DNA from: Amorphophallus konjac
Lineage: Eukaryota; Streptophyta; Magnoliopsida; Alismatales; Araceae
Direction of reading: 5' to 3'
Length of the DNA stretch: 64,000 nucleotides
Assembly: GCA_022559845.1 (NCBI GenBank)
Contig: CM040127.1
Coordinates: 28,606,708 to 28,670,707, forward strand
Position numbers and translations under genes: made by a program. This document shows positions 22,075 to 33,433 of the stretch, piece after piece. The notes under the pieces are model-generated. The model ran no database searches. It was not told the origin of the DNA and was given only the letters and a program-made list of their open reading frames with translations. Positions within the stretch are counted from its first letter, which is position 1; every line of letters begins with the position of its first letter.

Positions 22075-23115
22075 ATGATCTGAATTTGATTTAACTTAGA
22101 CGTTCTTTTATAAAGCCCTAATTATTAAGTGCATTTTTAACCTAAGCATGATGTCTATTCAGGACAGAACATAAGAGGAAAACACTGCGATGTAACTACA
22201 GCTCGAGCCGTGGTCGCGGTCAGAAGGGGGCCGCTACCTGATGGTAGCGGTCGGTCAACGACCGTGATATGGCTCTCTTGACCACTTTTAAAATCTTCGT
22301 ACCGCCAAAAAATAGCGGTTTATCACACGATCGTGGTCTCCAGGTTGTGGCTATTGGTGGACCGCGATTTGGGACCGAGTCCCGCCTTCCGGAAAATCTA
22401 GACAGACCTCAAGAAAAACTACCATAGCAATCGACATACTCAATAAAAATTGGGCATTTTACTATCAATGGAAAGAGCTTGAAAATATGACCATGATGAC
22501 ATAGTTTAATTAAGGTTTAGCCTAGGAGAAACCTACCTTAGATGCGAGAAAGGAAGATGACGCCGCCGGAACCCTAACGCGAAACCATGCTTTTCCTCGC
22601 CGTACCACGTTCTCGATCCCGCTCTTTGACGGCTGCCTAGCCAAAATAGGGTTCACGGTAGGATTGGCTTTCGATTTATAGAGGTAGTAGGGTGAGCCTA
22701 GAGACGTGCATTCGATCGAGGTCGACGTGCAAGAGAATCCCGCACGACATTCGCAGTTGATCGGGTCGCGCAACCAAAACTTTGAAATTCGGCTGCTAGG
22801 GTTAGGGTTTATGCGGGGAGATCGAGGAAAAACGGGCCACCAATCGTGGGCCTAACATTTGGGTTTGGATTGAGCCCATTAGAGCTCGAATTGGGCTCGG
22901 ATTTGGTTAATCTAGTGCCATTCAACCCAAACTTCGAGTTTTACCAAAAACCCTTGATTCGGCTTAGTTAAAGTTTCTTTTGGGATTGACTTAGAAGACC
23001 ATTGTAGTGGAAATTCGATCCTCTTCATGAATATATATTTTCCAGATTTTTATAAATTAGGCAAAATTAGACTAATAGGGTGATTAATTTAATTAATTAA
23101 ATTTGGGTTACTACA
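22075..23115 (-). mobile_element. LTR-like segment, minus polarity
   Basis: The plus-strand right end GGGTTACTACA at 23115 is the complement of TGTAGTAACCC, a typical Ty3 LTR start. The left edge is placed at TGATCTGAATT (22075) on weak grounds. The segment holds two short hairpins (CCGCTACC-TGAT-GGTAGCGG near 22226) and no gene. No matching target-site duplication was found, and it truncates the gag that begins at 23116. Confidence 0.45.
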
Positions 23116-24086
23116 CTACGTCAGAGGGGACCTCTGCGGGCGTGGATGAGGGAGCAGCCCAAGTTGGACAGTCATCAGGAGGGCAAGAGGTCATGACTGC
23201 ATCGAGTGTGCCACTGATGGATCTGGGAGAATTCATGCAGGCCTTTCAGGGGTTGGTCCAGGCCATGCAGACACAGGCCCAGACCCAAGCAATAATGCAA
23301 GCTTAGTTACAGGCCCGGGTGGAGGAACACCAAGGCATGACAGCGAGGACAGAGTTGATGGAAAAATTCAAGAAGATGAGTCTGCCTTCTTTAAAGGGGG
23401 GAGCCAACCAGAGATTGTAGAGAGCTGGACCAGGGAGATAGAGAAGATCTTCAAAGCAATCAGGTGTGCAGAGCGGGACAAGGTACTGTTGGCTACATTC
23501 ATGCTCAAGGAGTGGGTAGATGAATGGTGGATATCAATGCTTAGGACCACCTTTTGGGGTAGAGATAATGAGATCAGTTGGGAGGGATTTTTGAAAGTGT
23601 TCTATTCCAAGTACCTGTCACAACATGTTGGAGACCGTAAGGAGGTGGAATTTATGATTCTGGTCTTAGGCGATCTATCTGTTGCGGACTATGAAGTCAA
23701 GTTTACAAAATTGGAGAAGTATGCCCCTCATATCTGTGCAGATGAGCTGAGAAGAGTGAAGAAGTTTGTCAGAGGGTTGAGGAGCAACATTAGAGGCAAA
23801 GTGGCAGTGTTGGACCCTCAGTCCATGGCCGTTGCATTGAGGACGGCCTTCATTGTGGAAGCTGAGCATGAGAAATTCAAAGAGGAGCATATGGTGAGTA
23901 GGCCAAAGCGAAGTAGCCCTCACTCTTCCATGAGGAGGGATAAAGGAAAAAGAATGACCTTTGTGGGAGTAGTTTCACCTGCCAAGAGAGATGAGGTCAG
24001 GTCTTTGCTTGCGGGCCACTGGGTCATATTAGGAGGAACTATCCCCAGTAGCAGCGTCAACGACAACCGCCACTGAGGTAGGCACC
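23116..24086 (+). pseudogene. Ty3 gag relic, part 1 of a split element
   Basis: Retrotransposon gag core: TREIEKIFKAIRCAERDKVL, WVDEWWISM, FYSKYLSQHVGDRKEVEF, YEVKFTKLEKYAPHI and VRGLRSNIRGKVAVL. Shifts in frame occur near 23400 and 23990. After the second shift a decayed zinc knuckle is readable (ACGPLGHIRRNYPQ, last Cys replaced by Tyr), followed by a Gln-rich tail with TAG stops in place of CAG. The 5' part of gag is missing at 23115. The tail continues in frame at 28823 once the insertion 24087-28817 and one copy of its target site are removed. Confidence 0.88.
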
Positions 24087-24395
24087 TGTGGACGTGTAAA
24101 ATCACACGTCCATATGTCTTACCGAGCTCCATCATTGGTATCAGAGTTAAAGAGAGAAGACCCGGGGAGACTGGCCATCCAGGACTCCGGAGGATACTAC
24201 CGTCCGGCAAATCCTCACATTTGCACGGGCGCATTAAATGACAAAGAAAATACAGGATACCCCTCCTGAATTTATACACTGCTATGGGCCCACCCTCGGG
24301 TCCCTAACGGTGAAGAATGTCCCAAAGAGTACACAATTGTAAGTTCCTAAAGCAAAGCAGAGGCCCCTTCCAAATGGCACACTCTGTGCCCTTTG

Positions 24396-24890
24396 AGCGG
24401 CACACTGCTTGGAAAGCCCTAGCGGCACACACTCTGAAAGGCCCTCAGCGGCACACTCCCAGTGCCCCCCAGCGGCACACTCACTCTGTGCCCTTCACCG
24501 GCACACCTAATTCGTGCCCTCCAACGGCACACCAAATGCCCCCCCAGCGGCACACTCGCCTTGGCCCTTCAAACGGCACACTCTATGCCCACCACTGGCA
24601 CACCCTTGGATGCTATTCAGCGGCACACATGCCAGACAGACCTTCAACGGCACACCCTTCAAGTGCCCCAGCGGCACACCCCTCAGAGGCCTCCAACGGC
24701 ACACCCCTTTGTGCCCCCTTCCAGCGGCACACTCTTGTGCCCGCCAGCGGCACACCATCAACGCCCTTTTCAGCGGCATAATCCTTCTGCCTTTCTAACG
24801 GCACGATAGTTGTGCCCTCCAACGGCACAGTCTCTTTGCCCCTTCAACAGCACAACGCCTTGGCCCTTCCAGCGGCACAGCGTTATACCC
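24396..24890 (+). repeat. CGGCACAC word array, about 20 units
   Basis: The word CGGCACACT or CGGCACACC recurs every ~20-30 bp, usually preceded by CA or CAA and followed by a variable spacer ending in TGCCC or GCCCTTC. Late units decay (CGGCATA, CGGCACG, CAGCACA). It lies 200-700 bp upstream of the TATA box at 25096. Proline/histidine-rich translations here only reflect the repeat. Confidence 0.92.
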
Positions 24891-25095
24891 TTCGGGCCAG
24901 TACAAACTGCCAGAATGCACAACGGTCGTTGGGTGGGACCCTTGGCGCGCAACTGGGCCACCTCAACGCCAGCTAACGCCCTGCCTCGGTGTCACCCTCT
25001 GGTTGGACGAGGAAGATCCCCACCTGACGAAGATGAGACTGGGGTCAACCTCGGATGGAGATGCCATCATGTGGATCCCCCGTCAACGACACACG

Positions 25096-25102
25096 TATAA
25101 AA
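25096..25102 (+). promoter_or_regulatory. TATA box of the giant LTR
   Basis: TATAAAA about 1.0 kb from the LTR left end, followed by a purine-rich leader. A similar box lies at a similar distance (about 1.02 kb) from the end of the second giant LTR, on the opposite strand. Confidence 0.55.
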
Positions 25103-25470
25103 GCCCTGCCGAAAGAAGAGAGATGCATGCGAACAACTCTCGGATACGGAGAGGAAGAAGAGACCACAGAGAAGCAGATAGAAAAGAGAAAAAAAAGAAG
25201 GAGAGCCCGTTCGTCCGAGCTCGGCTAGCCTAGGGAGTTCCAGAGAGTAAGGAAAAGAATGAGAGAGGGAGAGGGAGAGGCATCATGTAACCAGAGGGAG
25301 TAGGGGAAGAACAGGGAGCCGTCGCCCCTGCTTGACCCCAGCTCTCTCCTCACCCCCTTTCTTCTTCTTCCGTCATCCTATTTTTCCTCTTCCCCCTTAG
25401 TTGTTTACCTCAAATGTACTCTGCATTGTATGCCCGTGGCCAATCCCCCGGGCCATTTTTGTTTGCCATG

Positions 25471-25476
25471 AATAAA
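25471..25476 (+). terminator. Possible polyadenylation signal
   Basis: AATAAA 375 bp downstream of the TATA box on the same strand, followed by T-rich DNA; consistent with the R region of an LTR. Confidence 0.4.
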
Positions 25477-25857
25477 AGATCTTCTTCCTTTTGGCTTTTG
25501 TCATCACCGTTAGTTCCCATCTTTTTAGTGTGTTCGGTCGTTCGCTTCCCCTTCTCCTTCGATTCCGCTGTCTGCTAGGACACTCGTTCGCCAGGGCATT
25601 ATGGAGTCTGCTCAGTTTCATGAGTAGTGTTCCTGACCCAATGGCGTGAGGCAGGCTGCTTTCCTATGGTTTCTCTGTAGTAACGCCCCGTTTTCCTGGG
25701 CCCCATCCACCTCTTCCCTTGAGCAGTTTAGTCCCATGGTTACTATTCGATATCCTGAACCCCTCCATTATCTAGAGTGTTTCTCATTCCGTCCAGACTG
25801 GCCCTTGATCGGCACATCCTCATGAGCCTTGCCTGACACCCCTCTATCAAACCTTCT

Positions 25858-26275
25858 AGCCGGCACACTCAACCCTTTCTATGCCCGGTGCACTCTTTCC
25901 CTTCTAGCCCGTCGCACTGCCTGACCGCTCTTGCCCGGCACGCCCTCCGATCGGCCAACCCGGCACACCCCTGTGCCAGCCAGCCCGGCACACTCCCAGG
26001 CCCTGCCAGGCCGGCACGCCCCAGCTGATCCCAATCCGGTGTACCCTCCATCCCGACGCAGCCTCCCCTATCCTCTTACCCGGCACACCTCCCTGGTGCC
26101 TGCTCTGACCGACACACTCCCCTTGACCCTCTCAGCCGGCACACTCTCCAACGGTGCCCTGCCGGCACACCCCAGCTGACTCTTGCCCGGCACACTTTGG
26201 CCATTCCCTGTCCGGCACACCCCTGACCAGCCCAGCCCGGCACACTCCAGTCATTGCTTGCCCGGTGCACCCATA
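25858..26275 (+). repeat. CCCGGCACAC word array
   Basis: About 15 copies of CCGGCACAC(T/C)CC or variants (CCGGTGCAC, CCGACACAC) at ~25-30 bp spacing. Same core as the array at 24396 but preceded by CC rather than CAG. Confidence 0.88.
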
Positions 26276-26749
26276 GCTTGTGTCAGCCAAGTATTTTCCG
26301 TCTGGTGTTTTCTCTGAGTTTTTCAAAGTTTTCTCTAAGGTGTCGTTGCCTTGGCACACACCTCAAATTGTTGGGTCATGCCACTCCTTGTGGGCATGTT
26401 CCCCTTTTACTCCTTTACCATCCGGGTCAAGAGGAGATGCTGTCGAATTTTTGTCAGAAATAACAACATGTTAAAAGACAAAAGGAAGCAACAAACAAAT
26501 GAAACAAATAATGATAAAACATTCTAATCAAGACAAAAGAGCCATGCAAGATTCAGAGAATTGTACCACTGAACATGATCATGGACTTAATTACATAACA
26601 GAGAATTGGAAGCTTGTTGTTTAGAACCCTCCATCTAAACTCTACAAGCCAGAGGCCTCCCTTTATAACTCACCCCATTCATGTGGATTTTGCCCCAGTG
26701 GTATTAGCCTTTTAAACCACCTCAGTCTGAGTTTCCCTCGGGCAGCCTT

Positions 26750-27060
26750 GAGCGGCACACTCTAACTGGCTCCATCCCGGCACACTTTTCAGCCTACGTA
26801 GCCCGACACACTTTTCAGCCTACGTAGCCCGGCACACTCGTGCCCCCTGTCCCTCCAACGTCTTGCCTGGCACACTCCTTCAGCGGCACACTAGTCCTCT
26901 CTCCCTTGAACTGCACACTCCCACTACACCAACCCTGTTTAGCCTAGCCCGGCACACTCTTGCCCCTTCCTCCCTCTCCGGCACACTCTCTGTGCCTTCG
27001 CTCGGCGTAGCCATAACCCCCTTTCCGGTGCACTCTCACCTTCTCTCAGCGGTGCACCAT
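26750..27060 (+). repeat. CGGCACAC word array, third block
   Basis: About ten copies of CGGCACACT or variants, including a local duplication of TTTTCAGCCTACGTAGCC near 26785-26830. Confidence 0.85.
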
Positions 27061-27099
27061 CCAACAACATTGCCTCTCATACATCTCCCTACTTGCTCA

Positions 27100-27655
27100 G
27101 ATTTTTACCCAGCATGTGCACGGACCTCATCTCATATGCATTGACCTTAAACTCCAACGTGCATAGGCTTTATTCCATGTGCATCGACCTTGAGCTCGAG
27201 CGTGCATAGACCCTGCCCATATGCTCTGACCTTGGCTCCTCTTGCGCCAACCCTACCTTAACCTTGCTCAAACCCTGCCCTACACAGACCTTGCCTGGAC
27301 CTGCACGGACCTTGCATAGACCCTGCCTGAACCTTGCACAGACCTTGCCATGCACAGATCTTGTTCAGTGTGCACATACCTCACCCAAAGCCTGCATCGA
27401 CCTTATCCCATATGTGCACTGACTTTGCTGAGCCCTCATGCCAGACGTGCACCGACCCAGACCCAGAGCTGCACAGACCCTGTCCAAGTCTTGAACTCAA
27501 ACCTGCACTGACCTTATCTAAAACCTGCACTGACTTTGCTGGGCCTTTATGCTAGGCTTGCACCGACCTCACTCTAACATGCTCAGACCTTAAACCCAAA
27601 ACCTGTATAGACCCCAAGCCTGCCTTGCACAGACCCTGCCACACTAGTTCAAACC
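27100..27655 (+). repeat. TGCACxGACCTTG word array
   Basis: More than 20 copies of a second word, TGCACAGACCTTGCC and variants (TGCATAGACC, TGCACTGACCTT, TGCACCGACC), spaced ~15-35 bp. It sits between two CGGCACAC-type blocks of the same LTR. Confidence 0.85.
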
Positions 27656-27664
27656 TCACCCCAA

Positions 27665-27930
27665 CACACCACCCAGCGGTACACCCTTCAACCCCAGCCC
27701 GACACACTCTCCAGTGGTACACTCTTTCCCCTTTCAGCGGTACACTATCCACCTCTCCTAGCCCGGTGCACCCCCCCCCAGCGATACACTTCTCATCTAG
27801 CCACCTAACCTCTGCCCGGCACACCCACGGCCTAGCCTAGCAGTACACTCTCCAACCCTCACCCGGTACACCCTCAGTTCACCTCTCTAGCGGTACACTC
27901 TCCCATACACCCATTCCGACACACCCTGCA
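27665..27930 (+). repeat. AGCGGTACACTC / CCGGCACACC word array
   Basis: About a dozen alternating words AGCGGTACACT and CCGGCACACC (with CCGACACAC, CCGGTACACC). A mixed variant of the CGGCACAC family near the AT-rich part of the LTR. Confidence 0.85.
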
Positions 27931-28822
27931 TTCAAAAGGATCACACCAAAAAGGGAGGCATAAAAATAAAAAGGGGGGGGGGAATCTATATAATAATAAT
28001 GATGAAAAAGAGACTTTAATTGAGGATAATAATAAAAAAATCATAAGGAAAGATAAAATAATGTAATAATAAATAAGGGAAGAGCTCATGGCCTATGGGT
28101 AATAAAAAAGGAGAACCGGCAAAGAAATAATAATAATTGGAAACAAATGATAATAATAAATAATAACAATAATCATGAGTAGAACAGCACAGCCTTTGTC
28201 TCCCTCAGACTCCGGATCCGGGAATATTAATGACACCTTTGTGGGCCGGACCTCACCCTCGGGAGTCACTCTTCCCGTCATAGTTATCGCCCGACCTCAT
28301 TCTAGGCTAATATCTCAACGAAGTCCCCTCTTCCCATCGGGATCTGATCTCATCTTTGTATCAAAATTGCCACCTCCTGGCAGACATTTGCACGGATTTG
28401 TTCCCGTTACCGTCCTATTTTCCGTACAAACTTTTGTTCAAATATATAATGGTCCACCAGTGACCGACATAATCTGAGTGTTCATACCCCCGATACGGGC
28501 TTTCAACATAGCCTAACTGCCTTTTTTCTTCCTGCATTAAGTAGTAATCCTTTCGGCCGCAGAGCCCTTATTTTTCCGGCAATTAATCAAGGGTATTCTC
28601 CTCTCCGAGGAGATGTAAATGACGTTGTGACCTTTATGGCATGACGGGTCTCAGTCCCGACCCGAACCACACAATCGTCTGACTGAGTCAGATCGAGCAC
28701 ACCATGAGTTTCCATGAAGCCCGAATAAATCGTCACTTTGTGACTGGCACACCCACGCACTTAATAAACCAATTAACGAACATCAATAAATCGATCGATA
28801 AAATAAGTGCGTCCACAACACC

Positions 28823-29606
28823 CCAACAGCAGCAGTAGCAACCGAGACAATAGCAATAGAGGCAACAGTGGCCACCTCGACCACAACAGATAGGCCAAGC
28901 TTGGCTGTTTGCCTTGACTAGGGAGGAGACTCAAGGTACGTATGCCGTGGCTGAAGGTACTATTCCTGTTGATAACTTACATGTTAGAGTTTTGTTTGAT
29001 TCAGGTGCCACATGTTCTTTTATTTCCAAGAGATTTGCTGAGGTGTTACAAGATAGGTAGATCGTAGAGATGGAGCATATGTCTATTTGCACTCCATCAA
29101 GGGACATTGCTAGAACCTCATATGCTATCCCTAGAGTGATGTACTGATTGAAGGGTATATCATGTCAGCCTATGTATATTTATTAGAGATGATTGATTTT
29201 GATGTTATCTCGGGGATGGATTGGTTGGAATAGAATTATGACATCCTAGATTGTCGGGGAAAGAAAGTGATTTTTATGAGGCCCAAGGAGCATATGTTCT
29301 ATTATCAGTGTCCAAGATCTCGTTCTAGGAAGCATTTTGCGTCAACCATCAAGGCCATGAAGTGGATTAGAAGTGGATGTCAATGCTATTTAGCTAGTGG
29401 CTATCCCTCCAGAGGATTGTAAGCACTCCTTAGCTGACATTGATGTCATTAAGGAATTCCCGAATGTTTTTCCTGAAGATCTTCCAGGTTTACCCCCTCA
29501 ACTGAGGTGGAGTTTACTATTGAACTCCTGTCAGGAACCTTGCCCATTTCCTTAGCTCTGTATAGAATGGCCCCAACAGATTTAGCTAAATTGAAAAAGC
29601 AGTTGC
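28823..29606 (+). pseudogene. Ty3 gag tail and protease, part 2
   Basis: A Gln-rich gag tail with several TAG codons where CAG is expected leads to GQAWLFALTREETQGTYAV. The aspartic protease follows, with VRVLFDSGATCSFI (DSG catalytic motif intact), then frameshifted remnants, then the start of reverse transcriptase, [14 protein letters not shown] and [18 protein letters not shown]. The frame is cut by the insertion at 29612 and resumes at 33434 with LLDRGFIRPS. Confidence 0.9.
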
Positions 29607-30814
29607 ATGAGTGTGGACGCACTTTTTATTAATTTCGTTTATTAGGGGCGTTGATTCGTCTATTAAGTGCGTGGGCGTGCCAGTCACAAAGTGACGATTT
29701 ATTGTGCGCTCGATCTGACTAATCATACGATTGTGTGGTTCGTGTCAGGACCAAAACCCGCCGCGCCATAAAGGTCACGGCGTCATTTACATCTCCCATA
29801 CGAGGGAACACCCTTGATTAATTGCCAGGAAAAGGGGCCATATGGCCATGAAATCGAAAGTGAAGAAACGAAGTTTTGAAATTCGTCAATTGCGTGAAAA
29901 TATCTCTTGACAGGGAAGTGCTTAAATCATGTTGGTCGCTTGCCTGACCATTTCGTGTTCAGACGGAAGTCCGCATTAGAAACATGAGGAAAGCGGATAT
30001 AAGACCTGTGAGAATATATGCCAAGTACACGGCCAATTTACTGTTCAAGAACTGGGGGAAAGCGGTTGCAACCCGATCGGAACAAATTAAATTCAGTTAG
30101 TTATTGGCTCGTGACAAGGTCATGCTTTGGATAAAATGGGGTGAGTCCCGAGATCCAAGCATGACTTGTCGGAGCGACATCGATATTCCATACCCGGGGT
30201 CTAGGGAGGGTGAAGGCTCCGGAGTAGGCACAATCATGCTCACTGTTCTTTATTTATTCCTGTTATTATTTTAGATGCGTGATTGTCTTTGTTCTCCTTT
30301 TATTTACGTTCTCCCCCTTTTTTGCTCACTTGTTATTTATTTACTATTTATTTATTTATTTATTTATTTATTTTATCCTCTTATATGAGATGCATGTACA
30401 TTTTAATCTCTTTATTAGCATTTGTTTTGACAATTATTTATTTATTCACCCTTTTTGTCAGTTTTATTCTTATTTGTTGTAATTTATTTGTCTGTTACTT
30501 GTTTATTGTGTATTTTTATTTTAACCATTTTTTTATCCTTTTTTTTTGAAAGGGGAATGCCTTGTTTCTTTCTAATGTTTGCTTCTTCCTTTTTATGTTT
30601 ATGCGAGTGTGCATATATGTATGGGATGGGGTGAACATGTGTACGCAGGTGTTGCAAATGTGCATTTACCGTAACGTGGTTAGATGTGTTAAACGTGAGT
30701 GGGGTAGTGTGTTAATTAGTGTGAGCACATGGATTAACTTTAACATGCATGTGTCGTGTTTGGAATATATATATAACCAAAGGAGATAAAAGGGAATGGG
30801 TGGTGCCGACAGAC

Positions 30815-30965
30815 ACCTCTCGGCGTGACTCTTTTCTGCAACATTTAATGGCGCCGAGGGCTTATATCATTGTTTCTATCTCGGCGTGGTTTTCCTCTCG
30901 GCATGCTTTGGCTTCGACGTGCTTTCGATGCCGAGAGGTGATGACGCCGAGAGGAGCCCCCGACC
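30815..30965. repeat. CTCGGCGT word array, block 1
   Basis: Words CTCGGCGTG, CTCGGCATG and the complements GCCGAGAGG, CGCCGAGG occur about eight times in 150 bp on both strands. They hold the same LTR position as the GGCGCGCC and CGGCACAC arrays of other copies. Confidence 0.75.
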
Positions 30966-31100
30966 GATTCTCGGTTTATGTTTAGTATTTTTATTTACTT
31001 ATTGTTGTTATTATTTATTTATTTATTTATTTCATTTTGGTTGTTTGTTTATTTGTTTGTTTCCCCTTTTCCATTATTATTTATTCTATTTATTTGTTTA

Positions 31101-31131
<31 letters not shown>

Positions 31132-31552
31132 CATTATTATTAAGAGTTCGACGGTTAGTTAGTGTGCATGTCTAGCAAAAATCCGACAGCATCTCCCCCG
31201 TACTCGGAGGGTTGATGAGGTATATGGGAAACTGTCCACATAGAGCCGAGACAGAATCCATAATAAAGATGGGCGTAACCCGAGATCCGAAAGGATCATA
31301 ATTCGATGGGACGGTGTCCACTTATCGTGGTACTTATTGATATCCCCTCTGAAGAGGCCATGGGAGAACATGCAGTGGCAGAACTCCATAGACCAATGGG
31401 GTGAAGATAGATCTAGCTTAGACTAGTATAATGTAGGGGCATTCCCCGTTAATTTAACTCCTGTGTGGCCTTGAGTGAATCCCCCTGGGTTTCCTTTCGA
31501 ATGACATGATGAAAAGTGGCTAGAAGTTTTAATAAGAATTAACATGTGAAGG

Positions 31553-31760
31553 TCTCGGCGCAAAGGCTCCGGCTTGGCTTGGTTTATGGCATACAAGGCT
31601 CTCGGCGCAAGGGTCCCGGCGCAAGAGTTCCGACGCGAAGGTTCCGGCATGGTCTCGGCGGGAAGGGGTCTCGGTGCGCTGGAGAGCAGGCCGCCGATCG
31701 GCGCGAGCAGCACTCGGCGTGGAACTCGCGCCGAGGGAGGGTCGAGCCGGGGGGGTCGTG
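31553..31760. repeat. CTCGGCGC / CCGGCGCAAG word array, block 2
   Basis: About twelve copies of TCTCGGCGCAAGG, CCGGCGCAAG, CCGACGCGAAGG and CTCGGCG variants in ~200 bp. The encoded frames (31546-31920, 31574-31783) only reflect the repeat. Confidence 0.75.
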
Positions 31761-32405
31761 CCGGGAGGCCGTTAAGGGGCTGATAGAAGGTTTTTTGAGG
31801 GTTTCGGAGGGGGGCTTTGAGCTGAGAGTTTTAAAGTCTTTATCTGAGGACTTTAAGGGAGGATTTTCTGAGGGGAGTTCTGCTCTTGGGTTGCAGGGGC
31901 TCAGGGATTTCAGACTATAGGAACTTCTAAAGGTTTCTCGGTTTCTGAAGGGTTTGATGCCGGGGGAACACTGTTCGGAGGATTACACCAGGAAGATTAA
32001 GATCCTCACATTTTAAACACCATCGGAGACTAACCGAATATCAGGTCTGATAGAACAGACCTTGACAGCGTATGCCACAAATTTCAACGGGAGGTCACGA
32101 GATGGTCTGTCTCGGATTCCTGGTGTGATCGTGAGATTTGGAGAGTAACGACGAGGCTCAAGGGATGGAGCCACGGGGATGACCGGAAAACACGCGAATC
32201 AGGGGCTCTTGGAAGTTTGGGATCCCAACAATCCATGGATTTGGATGATAAGATCCACCACCATTTCTACAAAAAAATAGCAAACAGAGAAAACAACAAA
32301 GAGCAATATGTCTCCCTTCTCATGCTGGTTCCGGGAAATAATGGACACCTGCAGATGCTGGAGACGTAGCCTCAAGAAATCAATCACCCTGAGAAGGGAA
32401 TACCG

Positions 32406-32412
32406 TTTATAT
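32406..32412 (-). promoter_or_regulatory. Possible TATA box of the second giant LTR
   Basis: TTTATAT on the plus strand reads ATATAAA on the minus strand, about 1.02 kb inside the 33428 end. This nearly equals the TATA-to-end distance in the 4.7-kb copy (1.01 kb). Confidence 0.4.
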
Positions 32413-33433
32413 TCGAAATTAGAACAAAGGAAAAAAATAAACTTCGTTCATTCATCCTTTCTTGCAAAGAGCTACATTGTCCCAGAGAAATCGGATCTGG
32501 GAATCTGGATGACATGCGTTTGAGAAAGAACAGGGGGGTGGGTAATAATATACATCAGAAAGAAAACAAAAGACGGTGGGGGAGGGCGGAGCATTGACTC
32601 CTCTCCCTCCCCATACAACCCACCTTCTACTCCTTCTTCCTTCAGACGTCGAAGCAGCCGCTCAGCCGTTCTCTTCTATCTTTCCCTTTCTCGGCGGTCT
32701 AGGGCAGAGGCCAACCGTTCGAGCGAGAAAGAAAAAAACAGAGCCCCAAAGAGAAGAACCAAAAACCAGAAGCCTTTTCTCTTCGCCGCAGGAGCCTTCA
32801 TATAGGGGGCTCGGAGTCTTCTCGTTCGAGGGGGACTTCTCCGGGTCTTGCCTCTGATTCGTCGACGCCGCTGGCGCTCTTCTCGTGGCATGTTGCAGTG
32901 GTTGTTTCACTGGAGGAGGCCCGCCGGGAGCGGGATTTTCCCTTGTGGGATGTCTGCACGCCTGCCTTCATCGTTGGGGAATCGAGGCTTGCCGGAATGG
33001 TGCTGCGCGCCGCTACTCTTGAGAACGGAGCTCCGCGAGCATTGAATGGACAGGACCGGGAGCAGAGGCCTTCGTTCGGACTGGGACAAAGATCCACCGG
33101 GCGTAGGCAAGAGGCTGGTGGTCGCTGCTGCAGACCGCTGGTCGCCGTGACTGGCCAATGCTGTTGCTCCGCGTTTGAGAGAGAAGCTGGAGAGGGGAGA
33201 CACGCGAGGAGTGAGACAGACACTGTGTGAACAGTGTCCGCCGAATTTCCTCCTATTTCGTATATTTTTCTTGAAACCCCCTCTTTCTTCCTTTAATTTT
33301 GTGTATGTGCCCTCTTTCGATTCTTCTCTTATCTTATTTGGGTTTCTCGCATATTTGGGCCTTCCCACATACTTGGCCCATCTGAAAAATGGGCTGTCCC
33401 TTTCTTCTTCATATTTTTGGTGTCCACAATGAG

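Larger units (their letters stand above)
24087..28817 (+). mobile_element. Giant solo LTR-like insertion, 4.7 kb
   Basis: It begins TGTGGACGTG and ends GTGCGTCCACA, so the termini are TG...CA with a 7-bp inverted match (TGTGGAC/GTCCACA). Flanks are GCACC on the left (24082-24086) and ACACC on the right (28818-28822), a 4-of-5 target-site duplication. Removing it restores the gag frame. The last ~650 bp are the inverted equivalent of 29612-30250. A plus-strand TATAAAA (25096) and AATAAA (25471) suggest plus polarity with a ~1-kb U3. Inside are several word arrays, GAGATGCTGTCG at 26435, and AT-rich DNA at 27950-28170. No coding domain is recognisable. A solo LTR of a Tat-like element is the best fit; a non-autonomous element is possible. 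Confidence 0.75.
29612..33428 (-). mobile_element. Giant solo LTR-like insertion, 3.8 kb
   Basis: It starts TGTGGACGCAC and ends GGTGTCCACA, flanked by a perfect 5-bp duplication ATGAG (29607-29611 and 33429-33433). It interrupts a Ty3 reverse transcriptase between LKKQLHE and LLDRGFIRPS, and removing it restores the frame. Its first ~650 bp match the inverted end of the 4.7-kb insertion. Minus polarity is inferred from that match and a minus-strand TATA box near 32406. It contains T-rich DNA (30280-30560, 30985-31145), word arrays, CGACAGCATCTCCCCC at 31180, and a purine/CT-rich stretch with no recognised protein. No internal retroelement genes are present, so a solo LTR is the simplest reading. 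Confidence 0.82.

Noticed and set aside
24087..24134. A 48-bp minimal LTR of a SMART-type element
   Set aside because: No second 48-bp copy was found near the right end at 28817; kept only as an observation.
24396..24890. CRISPR-like repeat array or proline-rich protein gene
   Set aside because: Repeats are 9-10 bp words with variable short spacers inside an LTR; translations differ by frame and merely mirror the words.
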